The notes below the pieces were generated by a model. That model was given only the letters and a program-made list of their open reading frames with translations. It was not told the origin of the DNA and did not search any database. The translations under genes were made by a program, and so were the position numbers. Below are positions 1 to 7,099 of a stretch of 7,711 nt of DNA, piece by piece; the first letter of the stretch is position 1; every line of letters begins with the position of its first letter. The stretch comes from Sneathiella sp. (GTDB taxonomy: Bacteria; Pseudomonadota; Alphaproteobacteria; Sneathiellales; Sneathiellaceae): NCBI GenBank assembly GCA_002732675.1, contig NVRR01000144.1:1-7711 (forward strand). The letters run 5' to 3'.

Positions 1-2126
1 CCGGCTGAAATCTTGATATCGGTAAGCCGGGTAATTTCGCCCTCGCCAATCGTAATATTCGCCGTCATCCGGCCCTTTTCGCCCGCTTTCTTTGACCAAT
101 GTAGTGGACTAAGTTCCAGTTTCGCCGCCGTCAAATCTGCAGAAATATTCCCAGATTTACCGCCGTCAGGGCGAATTTCGATCTTGGCGACGATATCCAT
201 CGGGCCATCGACAATATCAGTCTCCACTCCAAGAGATCGTCGCCCATCATTGTCAATGGTCCCCTCCAGATTATAAACGCGATACCCCGCCCGGTCGCCG
301 ACAAACCAGCTCTGCGCCTGTAAATTGAAGGGAATATTGCGCAGCTTCGCTGTACCGCTAATATCAAACCCCTTCGGATTGACCTCAACATGCAAATCGG
401 CATCGGACAAATCGGTATCGTCGGCGACGTCCGGAATAAACGCACCTTTAAAATCACCAACGGCGTCAAAATCCAATTTGGCCATGGTGAGATCATCCAG
501 AAGGGGAAACTTGAAAGAGGCGTCAACCACACCCTTCCCGGTCATGCGTGACGGTACAATTCCATATGGTGTTGCAAAACCTAATGGTTCGTGATCCAGG
601 AACGCAAAAATGTCACGGCTATCTCCCTCGACATGGACATTGATATCCGCCCATTGAACGTCTTTGTCAAAACCATAAATCAATACGTCATCGGAGGTGA
701 CGCGAAGCTCCCCAAGCGAGCCCGTAAGGGCCGTTAGCCGGACCTGGCTTTCTGTCAGGACCCCTTTTCCAGCTATATTTGTGACCTTGGGCAGCGGTGC
801 ATAATAGTTTGTCGAGACTCCTTTTACATCAAAGCTAAGCCTGACGGCACCTTCCGGAATATTCCCGCTCTCGATCGCGCCCACTGGAATATTGATATCG
901 AAATCAGCGGATGGAATAACGCCGTCCCGCATTTTCGTGGTCACCCAATCATATCCGTCCGTCGCCATGGAATAAGGCCAGAACAAGCCCAAGTTATTGA
1001 CTTGAAAATTCGCGGCACCGCCTTTGATCTGCATTCCGATGCCCGCATCAGACAGCGAGAGGGAACCGGTCATGTTTAACGACGCCCCCATTGTCTTGAC
1101 GGTCACATTGTCAAATTTGATGGAATCAAATTCACTGGAAAGAGAACCAGAGATGACGGCACTGTCTAATTCCAGCGGCTGTTTATACAAATCTGGTAAA
1201 TCAATTGTGCCGGTGCCCAATTTTAAATCGAAGCCTATGTCACCCACCCCGAACTGTCGGTTCATATCCAAATTGATCCGTCCGGATGCCGCAATATTGG
1301 CGCCACTTAGTGCACCGAGTTCCGGCGATTGATTGGCAAGAAGAAAAAGCGGAAGGTCGTCGAACTGGCCGTCAATAGAAATCAGCTGTGTCTGTCGATC
1401 ATAGTCGGCAAGTACGAAGACGGAGACGATTTCTGCCCCCACTTTGACGCCGCCATTTGCCTGCGCGTGGAGCCCCTCATTTTCTCGCCATAGCATCAAA
1501 TCCACATCTACGGCCCGCCAGAATTTACCGAGTATTTCATCTTCCACAAAAATCGAGGAATTATAAAACTCAAGCCGTTTTAGGTATCCGGTAACTGTGT
1601 TCTTGTCCGGCTCCTCGCTTAATTCGTCAAAAATCGCCAGAAAGAGTTCCTTCGCCGCCTCGTCCTGGTCTTGATCGCTATCATCTTTAAGTTCCGCCTC
1701 CCTGGTCAGACTATATTCATAGCCAAATTTAACCTCTCCGTCCTGTGTCCGGGTCAGCCGCATTTTCAGCCCGGTAAATTCAAGCTCCGATGGCGCAATC
1801 TGGCCGCGGAGTAAGGCAGCGCCGCTAAAAATAACCGATACATCAGGAATAGAGGCGACGCGATGCCCGACTTTAGAAATAACGAGATCATTAACGACGA
1901 CAGCCAGATTTTTGTCCCGGGCGCTCCATTCCAGTTCCAAATCCGTAAAATCCAGATTAATATCGGGATATTGCGATTCAAACGTCTGTTCGACATAGGG
2001 CGCGATAAACCCAAGCGACACCGGTCCGCGCGCCAATCCGGCAACCACCGCGAGCAGGCCCACAAACAACAGGACAAAACTGCCCATAACGATACGAAAT
2101 AAAATTTTTGAAGTTGCTATAACCAA
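1..2126 (-). CDS. AsmA-like / DUF3971-type inner-membrane-anchored protein, N-terminal part (C-terminus off window)
   Basis: One minus-strand frame stays open from an in-frame stop at 2199-2201 to the left edge, giving 708 codons from a TTG at 2126. The N-terminus has a few basic residues (K, R) followed by one hydrophobic segment at about residues 12-32, then RGPVSL and a long stretch of alternating short hydrophobic/polar strands rich in D, N, G and I. This is the pattern of the AsmA/TamB/YhdP superfamily: an inner-membrane anchor and a large beta-rich periplasmic groove, implicated in lipid transport to the outer membrane. The ...RGPVSLGFIAPYVEQ-like start and the total size favour the alphaproteobacterial DUF3971/AsmA-C type. 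Start choice is uncertain. TTG 2126 keeps the positive residues before the membrane segment, ATG 2087 would remove them, and neither has a strong Shine-Dalgarno. It is divergent from glnE. The family call rests on architecture, not on a diagnostic motif. Confidence 0.72.
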   Translation of the reverse strand, partial: MVIATSKILFRIVMGSFVLLFVGLLAVVAGLARGPVSLGFIAPYVEQTFESQYPDINLDFTDLELEWSARDKNLAVVVNDLVISKVGHRVASIPDVSVIFSGAALLRGQIAPSELEFTGLKMRLTRTQDGEVKFGYEYSLTREAELKDDSDQDQDEAAKELFLAIFDELSEEPDKNTVTGYLKRLEFYNSSIFVEDEILGKFWRAVDVDLMLWRENEGLHAQANGGVKVGAEIVSVFVLADYDRQTQLISIDGQFDDLPLFLLANQSPELGALSGANIAASGRINLDMNRQFGVGDIGFDLKLGTGTIDLPDLYKQPLELDSAVISGSLSSEFDSIKFDNVTVKTMGASLNMTGSLSLSDAGIGMQIKGGAANFQVNNLGLFWPYSMATDGYDWVTTKMRDGVIPSADFDINIPVGAIESGNIPEGAVRLSFDVKGVSTNYYAPLPKVTNIAGKGVLTESQVRLTALTGSLGELRVTSDDVLIYGFDKDVQWADINVHVEGDSRDIFAFLDHEPLGFATPYGIVPSRMTGKGVVDASFKFPLLDDLTMAKLDFDAVGDFKGAFIPDVADDTDLSDADLHVEVNPKGFDISGTAKLRNIPFNLQAQSWFVGDRAGYRVYNLEGTIDNDGRRSLGVETDIVDGPMDIVAKIEIRPDGGKSGNISADLTAAKLELSPLHWSKKAGEKGRMTANITIGEGEITRLTDIKISA

Positions 2127-2204
2127 TTGTGTTTTTCGCTTGTCGAAGTTGTATACATAAAGATAAATAACGCCACAGCGTAACCCATTCGATCCGGATT
2201 AGGA
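2127..2204. promoter_or_regulatory. Divergent intergenic region, putative promoters of the AsmA-like gene and glnE
   Basis: This 78-bp gap separates two divergent starts, so it must carry both promoters unless they lie inside the coding regions. A tentative plus-strand promoter is TTGTCG (2140-2145), then 16 bp, then GATAAA (2162-2167), about 40 bp before the glnE ATG. The motifs are only partial matches to the sigma-70 consensus. The GTATAC palindrome at 2151-2156 could serve the opposite direction. The purine stretch AGGA directly abuts the glnE ATG, too close for a standard Shine-Dalgarno. GGA at 2196-2198 is better spaced. Confidence 0.35.
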
Positions 2205-5186
2205 ATGCAGGATATTCAAAACACGAAAATATTTCCGCTCGTTTCTACGGTATCCAATTTACCCTCTGCGGGTGATGCGGAGCTCTTGAATCTGGGCCTG
2301 GAGGAATGGACGCGACTTACCTCTGAAAATCCAGATTTGACGGCATTCGCGTCAGCTTTTAGCGCCGACCCTAAATGCGGGGACATCTTAACTGCGATTT
2401 TTGGTAATAGCCCTTACCTCAGCCATTGCCTGCTCTCTGATATCGGATTTTTCCACCATCTGATATGCCATGGCGCCGACAAATCCCTAGAGCTGATCTA
2501 TGACACACTTGGCGAAATGACAGGCCCTGAAACAGACAAGGCAGGTACCATGTCGGCCCTTCGCCTTGCAAAACGGCGCATTGCCCTGCTGACCGCCGTT
2601 TGTGATATGGGCAATTGCTGGCCGCTGATGAAGATTACCGATGCCTTGTCAGATTTTGCCGATACGGCCGTCGAAATTTGCTGCAAACATCTTCTGTGGG
2701 AGGCCGGACGAAAAGGCGAATTGACCCTTGCGGACCCCGAGGACCCAACGAAAGACAGCGGGCTTGTTATTCTTGGGATGGGAAAACTCGGCGCTGGCGA
2801 GCTGAACTATTCGAGCGACATTGATCTGATCGTACTTTTCGATGATGCCAAGGTAATCTACACAGGCCGCCGATCCGTTCAGGATTGTTTCGTCAAGATT
2901 ACCCGGAATCTTGTGCAGATGATGCAGGAACGCACTGTCGATGGATACGTGTTCCGCACAGATTTACGGCTGCGTCCCGACCCCGGCGCAACGCCGATCG
3001 CTCTTTCCGTCGGGGCGGCACATGTATATTATGAAAGTCAGGGCCAGAACTGGGAACGTGCCGCGATGATTAAGGCGCGCCCGATTGCCGGAGATCTTGA
3101 AGCCGGGGCGGAGCTTATCCGTTTCCTGATCCCGTTTGTTTGGCGCAAATCCATGGATTTCGCTGCCATTGAAGATATCCAGGCTATAAAATCGCAGATC
3201 CACGCCCATAAGGGTTTTTCAGAGATTTCTTTGGAAGGCCACAATATCAAAATCGGGCGGGGCGGCATCCGGGAAGTAGAATTTTTCTGTCAGACCCAGC
3301 AACTCATCGAAGGCGGCCGTAATCCTCACCTGAGAACGCCGACCACGTTACAGACACTGGAAGAGTTGGAAATTGCCCGAAAAATTGGTCATGATGTTCA
3401 TGCCGAACTCCACGACGCCTACATTTTTTTACGAACCCTTGAGCATCGCCTGCAGATGGTCAATGACGAGCAAACGCAACTGTTGCCGGACCGGCCCGAA
3501 GATTTTGCCAAGCTGGGCATTTTCTTAGGCTATGACAACGCTGAGGAATTCAGAAACATATTATTTTCGACCCTGTCCTGCGTACAGCGACATTATGACG
3601 GCTTGTTCGAGTTTGAAACAACCCCCGACAGAGTTGTCGGCCGGCTTGTCTTCACGGGAACCGACAACGATCCGGATACCATCACGTCGCTGACGGAGAT
3701 CGGCTTTCAGAATGCGGAGAGCCTGTCGCAGAAAATCCGTGAATGGCATCATGGGCGATATCGTGCAACGCGGACTGTCCGCGCGAAACAAATATTGACC
3801 GAGCTCACGCCTCAACTGCTGGAGGCACTGGCAAATACGACGGATCCGGACAAAGCCTTTACCCGCTTCGACGCTTTTTTACAGAAGCTGCCTGCCGGTG
3901 TTCAGCTTTTCTCCCTGTTCAAGGCACATCCCAGCCTTCTGAAACTTGTTGCCCAGATCATGGGGATGGCGCCGGAGCTTGCGGGCAACCTCGCGCAAAA
4001 CCCGGAACTGCTGGACAATGTGCTATCCAGGAATTTCATGGACCACCACCCCCATATTGAGGAACTCGAGGCCGACCTTGACCTCATGCTCTCAACCGCT
4101 CGGGATTTTCAGGATGTCCTCGATATTTCGCGTCGATGGGCAAATGATGCGAAATTCAGAATTGGTGTCCAAATACTGAAAAATGTCGATCACGGGACTG
4201 ATAACGGGGCGATGGCCGTCGCCGGCCCCGCCCTGACCGATATCGCAGAAGTTATCCTTTTGAGGCTATATCCCGCGGTCTTTGCAGAGCTGGCTGAAAA
4301 ACATGGTGTCGTTCCCGGTGGTCAGTTTGCTGTGGTCGCCGCAGGGAAAATGGGCAGTCGGCAAATGCGGCCAAGATCCGATATCGACTTGGTCTTCGTC
4401 TATGATACGCCCGAGGACGATATGGTCACGAACGGCCCCAAGCCGATTCCCGCCGGACTTTTTTATACACGGCTGAGCCAGAGATACATAAATGCGTTGA
4501 GTGCGCTTACGGGCGAAGGCTCTCTTTACGAGGTTGATATGCGCCTCCGTCCCCACGGTAAATCCGGCCCGATTGCTCTAAATTTGCAGGGGTTTGAAAC
4601 ATACTATTCGAAGGAAGCCTGGACCTGGGAGCATCTCGCGCTTACCCGTGCCCGTACCGTCTCGGGCGACCCGGACCTTATGAGTAAAGTAACGACTGCC
4701 CTTTTCAAGATCAATAGTACCCGGCGCGAACCGGAAATGATGCGAAGAGACGTTGCGCATATGCGCGCCCGCGTCCATAAGGAGCATAAGACAAACTCAA
4801 TTTGGTCTGGCAAGCATGTGATTGGCGGCCTCATGGATCTGGAGTTTTTATGCCAGTATTTTCGCCTTGTATACGGGCATGAAAATCCCTCCATACTCCG
4901 TCCGAATACAATTGCCTGCCTTGAAGAACTGTCGAAATGCCAAATTCTTCCTGACGGGCAAGCAAAACGGCTTATTGAGATCGACAGCCTTTACCTGAAC
5001 ATCTCCGGACTTCTTCAGATATGCCTGGGTGATCGTGTAATGGATGATACGGCGCCAACGGCGCTTCGCAATGCCCTGGCCGATGCGGGCCAAGTGGAAA
5101 ATTTCGAAGCCCTTGCTGAGAAACTGAAAAACTCTCAAATATATGTAGATGAAACTTTCGTACAATATGTTGGAAATGATCCCTGA
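2205..5186 (+). CDS. glnE: Bifunctional glutamine synthetase adenylyltransferase / adenylyl-removing enzyme
   Basis: 993 aa, close to the family's usual 950-1000. GlnE is a cytosolic enzyme that adenylylates (inactivates) and deadenylylates glutamine synthetase in response to PII and glutamine. Both nucleotidyltransferase-fold domains are visible and intact. The N-terminal adenylyl-removase domain has GKLGAGELNYSSDIDL at 193-208 (D205, D207) and a third acidic residue in RTDLRLRP (D253). The C-terminal adenylyltransferase domain has GKMGSRQMRPRSDIDL at 714-729 (D726, D728) and YEVDMRLRP (D778). GRGGIREVEFF at 351-361 and a matching GGLMDLEFL segment near residue 870 are the conserved helical motifs following each catalytic domain. 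The ATG at 2205 is the first start after an in-frame stop at 2181; its Shine-Dalgarno is weak. It is the first gene of an ancestral operon with bcp (12-bp gap). Its last three codons lie within the long direct repeat. Confidence 0.97.
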   Translation: MQDIQNTKIFPLVSTVSNLPSAGDAELLNLGLEEWTRLTSENPDLTAFASAFSADPKCGDILTAIFGNSPYLSHCLLSDIGFFHHLICHGADKSLELIYDTLGEMTGPETDKAGTMSALRLAKRRIALLTAVCDMGNCWPLMKITDALSDFADTAVEICCKHLLWEAGRKGELTLADPEDPTKDSGLVILGMGKLGAGELNYSSDIDLIVLFDDAKVIYTGRRSVQDCFVKITRNLVQMMQERTVDGYVFRTDLRLRPDPGATPIALSVGAAHVYYESQGQNWERAAMIKARPIAGDLEAGAELIRFLIPFVWRKSMDFAAIEDIQAIKSQIHAHKGFSEISLEGHNIKIGRGGIREVEFFCQTQQLIEGGRNPHLRTPTTLQTLEELEIARKIGHDVHAELHDAYIFLRTLEHRLQMVNDEQTQLLPDRPEDFAKLGIFLGYDNAEEFRNILFSTLSCVQRHYDGLFEFETTPDRVVGRLVFTGTDNDPDTITSLTEIGFQNAESLSQKIREWHHGRYRATRTVRAKQILTELTPQLLEALANTTDPDKAFTRFDAFLQKLPAGVQLFSLFKAHPSLLKLVAQIMGMAPELAGNLAQNPELLDNVLSRNFMDHHPHIEELEADLDLMLSTARDFQDVLDISRRWANDAKFRIGVQILKNVDHGTDNGAMAVAGPALTDIAEVILLRLYPAVFAELAEKHGVVPGGQFAVVAAGKMGSRQMRPRSDIDLVFVYDTPEDDMVTNGPKPIPAGLFYTRLSQRYINALSALTGEGSLYEVDMRLRPHGKSGPIALNLQGFETYYSKEAWTWEHLALTRARTVSGDPDLMSKVTTALFKINSTRREPEMMRRDVAHMRARVHKEHKTNSIWSGKHVIGGLMDLEFLCQYFRLVYGHENPSILRPNTIACLEELSKCQILPDGQAKRLIEIDSLYLNISGLLQICLGDRVMDDTAPTALRNALADAGQVENFEALAEKLKNSQIYVDETFVQYVGNDP

Positions 5187-5320
5187 AAGGACAATAACGT
5201 GACCGCAATTGGAAATCCCGCTCCTGACTTCACTCTGTCGACAGATACCGCGGGTGACATCAGCCTGTCCGGCTTGAAGGGCAAGAAATTCGTACTCTAT
5301 TTCTACCCCAAGGATGACAC
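5176..5320 (+). repeat. Left copy of a 145-bp direct repeat (glnE end plus bcp 5' end)
   Basis: This matches 7100-7244 at 139 of 145 positions with no gaps, offset 1924. It begins in the last codons of glnE (ATGATC), covers the stop codon, the 12-bp intergenic spacer with the bcp Shine-Dalgarno and the GTG start, and ends at bcp codon 41. The six mismatches, left position and left/right base, are 5182 C/T, 5226 G/A, 5240 G/A, 5273 C/T, 5294 A/G and 5306 C/T, all transitions. This copy is contiguous with host glnE and so marks the left edge of the insertion. Confidence 0.97.
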
Positions 5321-5339
5321 ATATGGTAAAAATAAATAG
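5199..5339 (+). pseudogene. bcp: Truncated 5' fragment of bcp peroxiredoxin, 46-codon remnant
   Basis: This has the same GTG start and Shine-Dalgarno (GAAAGGA, 5186-5192) as the intact downstream gene. The first 41 residues match it except N10 of the intact protein, which is D here. After PKDDT the sequence leaves the peroxiredoxin and adds YGKNK before a TAG at 5337-5339. The break falls immediately before the PGC that carries the peroxidatic cysteine, so the fragment cannot be an active peroxiredoxin. It keeps the native operon position 12 bp after glnE and is probably still translated as a short dead peptide. It is a by-product of the RT cassette insertion. Confidence 0.93.
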
Positions 5340-5377
5340 TCGTTATTATTCAATATGCTAATAATCAAAAATCAACT

Positions 5378-5406
5378 TTGTGTAGAATTTGTGAATTAAA
5401 TTTAAT
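5378..5406 (+). promoter_or_regulatory. Candidate sigma-70-like promoter for the RT gene
   Basis: TTGTGT (5378-5383), a 17-bp spacer, then TTTAAT (5401-5406), which matches the -10 consensus at five of six positions; the -35 is weak. The -10 forms the right half of the 12-bp palindrome 5395-5406, so a repressor bound there would block it. A second candidate downstream is TTGCTA (5428-5433), 16 bp, TATTAT (5450-5455). AT-rich DNA yields such matches by chance, so neither is secure. Confidence 0.35.
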
Positions 5407-5462
5407 ATTCCTGTTGAGCCGATATGCTTGCTAGTAACTAATTTTTGAATATTATCAATCCT

Positions 5463-5488
5463 TGGTTGATCGCGAACTCAATCAACTA
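5463..5488 (+). other. Hairpin directly upstream of the RT ribosome binding site
   Basis: TGGTTGAT pairs with ATCAACTA (eight pairs, one of them G-T) around the 10-nt loop CGCGAACTCA. It ends six bases before the G-run that serves as ribosome binding site. No T-tract follows, so it is not a terminator. It could limit translation initiation or be part of a structured RNA. Confidence 0.4.
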
Positions 5489-5494
5489 TTTCTT

Positions 5495-5500
5495 GGGGGG
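5495..5500 (+). promoter_or_regulatory. Unusual G6 ribosome binding site of the RT gene
   Basis: GGGGGG followed by A sits 7 bp before the ATG at 5508 and can pair with the CCUCC of 16S rRNA only as a G-run, not as AGGAGG. An in-frame TAG at 5505-5507 directly precedes the ATG, so this start is the earliest possible one. A homopolymeric run is prone to length change, which could alter expression. Confidence 0.6.
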
Positions 5501-5507
5501 ATAATAG

Positions 5508-7061
5508 ATGTTCAAACTGTCAGATGACGAAATTGAACGCGCATATAAGTGCATTCAACATCACGGATTTAGTACACTAATACCAGACCCACCAGAGTGG
5601 CAGGATTTAGTTTCAAACTGGGGCGCTGTAAAAGAGCAAGTTTCGAATCTCGATTTAGATAATTATTTACCAACAACTCCCATGAGAATTTTTGCTCCCA
5701 AAAGCAGATACAATTTGAGGGTGGTTACTCACCTCCACCCAATTGATCTATTGATATACACTGCACTTGTTTTAATTGTTAGAGATGACATTGAGAACGC
5801 TCGCATTCCAACATCAAAAAAGACTGTATTTTCATACCGATCTAAACAAAACCTAGAAAACCAACTTTACCATGGTGATGGCGCTTATCAAAAATACAAG
5901 GAAGAATTACTAAAAAGAGCCGATATGGTATCGTGCAAATACGTGGCTATCGCCGATATTGCCGACTTCTTTCCTAGACTATACCAGCATCGCCTTGAAA
6001 ATGTTATTGGCACAGTCGCAACTGACGAAAGATCAGAAAGTATTGCGAGAGTGTTAATACAGAAGTTCGTTAGAAATCTTTCTGGTGGAGCCAGTTATGG
6101 TATCCCCGTTGGACCTTATGCTTCAAGAAACCTTGCTGAGGCATTACTTATAGACGTTGATAGTGCCCTACAGGTTAAACGATTTAAATTTGTCCGATGG
6201 GTTGATGACTTCACTTTTTTCTGTAGATCGGATACCGAAGCACAACATTGTTTATTCTATTTGTCTCAATGGTTATTCGAAAAACATGGGCTAACTTTAC
6301 AAAGCGCAAAAACCCGTATTGTACCAAAATCCAAATTCATAGCCGACAACTTAAAAACACATGAAAATAAATTGGAAGAACATGGAAAAGTTCTTAAAGA
6401 TTTATGGAGTGACATCAGCCCATATGAAGATGAAAAAGTAGAGTTAGATGCCGATGATCGGGCAGAGTTAGAGCAAATAAATTTTGAAGAATTACTCCAA
6501 GAAGCACTCCGAAACAAAGACGAAATTGACTATGACATGATCTCGTTTTTACTTGGTCGCTTATCACTCATTGATGAATTTAAAGACGAATGGCGGCAAA
6601 CCTTTGTCGATCTGGTTCTAAGCAATATTGAACACCTATATCCAATATCCGATAGTATTGCTCGGTTCTTTAAAAGTTTTGAAAACCTCACAAAAAGCGA
6701 GCGAAATAAGATCGCTACTGCGCTTTTAAAACCCGTCTTGTCTAGCAAAATACCTCCACCGGACTATTATACTATGTGGATACTAAGTGTTTTCATAGAA
6801 AGTGATGAGTGGAAGAATGCAACCAAACTCGCAAAAGTTTATGAACAAACCCATAGTGAAGTCGTGCGAAGATACTCCGCCCTCGCTATAGAGAAAAATG
6901 GTACTAGATCAGAAGCGCTTCTTGTACAGGCGTCATATGAACAGGCATCACCGATGCTTCAACTTGCAATACTACGAGCAACTCGCCTCCTAGGAAAAGA
7001 CGAAAGGAAGTTCTGGCTGAGGAAACAGCTTGTGAACGGCATTTTAGAAAAAAAAATTTAG
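5508..7061 (+). CDS. Stand-alone reverse transcriptase of Abi/UG (defence-associated) type with C-terminal helical-repeat domain
   Basis: 517 aa. RT motifs are seen in order: a region around residues 69-111 with HLHPIDLLIYTAL and FSYR, typical of RT motifs 1-2 in Abi/UG enzymes; motif A YVAIADIADFFPRL (145-158, catalytic D150, presumed steric-gate F155); motif B YGIPVGPYASRNLAEALL (197-214); motif C FVRWVDDFTFF (228-238, D233 and D234, with W where YxDD has Y); motif D HGLTLQSAKTRIVP (260-273, K268). After an acidic linker (about 304-345) the C-terminus is all-helical, with two HEAT-like units near 451-473 and 480-505. No group II intron maturase X or endonuclease domain, no nitrilase, primase or HEPN motif, and no nearby retron RNA is evident. 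AbiK and Abi-P2 share this RT plus helical-repeat plan and make DNA in a protein-primed manner to block phage. A defence role here is inference from that likeness and from the mobile context. The exact UG/DRT class cannot be assigned by eye. Base composition is much more AT-rich than its neighbours, indicating transfer. Confidence 0.88.
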   Translation: MFKLSDDEIERAYKCIQHHGFSTLIPDPPEWQDLVSNWGAVKEQVSNLDLDNYLPTTPMRIFAPKSRYNLRVVTHLHPIDLLIYTALVLIVRDDIENARIPTSKKTVFSYRSKQNLENQLYHGDGAYQKYKEELLKRADMVSCKYVAIADIADFFPRLYQHRLENVIGTVATDERSESIARVLIQKFVRNLSGGASYGIPVGPYASRNLAEALLIDVDSALQVKRFKFVRWVDDFTFFCRSDTEAQHCLFYLSQWLFEKHGLTLQSAKTRIVPKSKFIADNLKTHENKLEEHGKVLKDLWSDISPYEDEKVELDADDRAELEQINFEELLQEALRNKDEIDYDMISFLLGRLSLIDEFKDEWRQTFVDLVLSNIEHLYPISDSIARFFKSFENLTKSERNKIATALLKPVLSSKIPPPDYYTMWILSVFIESDEWKNATKLAKVYEQTHSEVVRRYSALAIEKNGTRSEALLVQASYEQASPMLQLAILRATRLLGKDERKFWLRKQLVNGILEKKI

Positions 7062-7099
7062 CGGCCTAAATGAAGGTAAAATTGCGAAAAGGAAACATC

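Larger units (their letters stand above)
5340..5507 (+). promoter_or_regulatory. AT-rich leader of the RT gene, possible promoter or structured RNA
   Basis: This non-coding leader lies between the bcp remnant's stop and the RT ATG, with no plausible gene in it. Visible structure: a perfect 12-bp palindrome ATTAAATTTAAT at 5395-5406; a weak AT-only hairpin TTATTA/TAATAA (5343-5348 with 5359-5364); and a hairpin TGGTTGAT/ATCAACTA (5463-5470 with 5481-5488, one G-T pair) just before the ribosome binding site. The TTGAT at 5466-5470 could pair instead with ATCAA at 5454-5458, giving mutually exclusive stems. Several defence RTs use a non-coding RNA encoded next to the RT gene. Whether this leader is one is inference. 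Confidence 0.45.
5321..7099 (+). mobile_element. Integrase-less insertion cassette carrying a reverse transcriptase, flanked by long direct repeats
   Basis: DNA between the two 145-bp repeats is visibly richer in A and T than glnE, bcp or the AsmA-like gene, and it interrupts bcp, so it was acquired. It contains one gene (5508-7061), a 187-bp AT-rich leader and a 38-bp tail. I find no integrase, transposase, terminal inverted repeats, short target duplication or tRNA gene. Flanking by a long duplication of the target is the layout known as insertion with long target duplication, described for restriction-modification genes. Recombination between the repeats would release a 1924-bp circle and leave an intact glnE-bcp operon. 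The boundaries are set by where repeat identity ends, so true element ends could differ by some bases. Confidence 0.85.

Noticed and set aside
13..1332. Plus-strand open frames within the first 1.3 kb
   Set aside because: They lie opposite a continuous minus-strand reading frame with coherent AsmA-like protein character, and lack plausible ribosome binding sites or recognisable protein features.
5413..5424. TTGAGCCGATATGC-like stretch resembling the start of group II intron domain V
   Set aside because: The rest of domain V (tetraloop and returning strand) is missing. It lies upstream of the RT instead of at an intron 3' end, and the RT has no maturase domain.
5321..5507. Retron msr-msd RNA upstream of the RT
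   Set aside because: No long a1/a2 inverted repeat pair, priming guanosine context or long msd stem can be found, and the RT lacks an evident retron-type C-terminal VTG motif.
7056..7071. Hairpin ATTTAG-CGGC-CTAAAT at the RT stop codon as a terminator
   Set aside because: The stem has a single G-C pair and no T-tract follows on the plus strand. The adjacent A9 run (7048-7056) would give a T-tract only for a minus-strand transcript, where no gene is seen.
5325..7081. GGTAAAA present near both inner ends of the cassette (5325-5331 and 7075-7081) as element-end repeats
   Set aside because: Seven A-rich bases in AT-rich DNA are expected by chance, and the positions relative to the two junctions differ (4 versus 18 bases).
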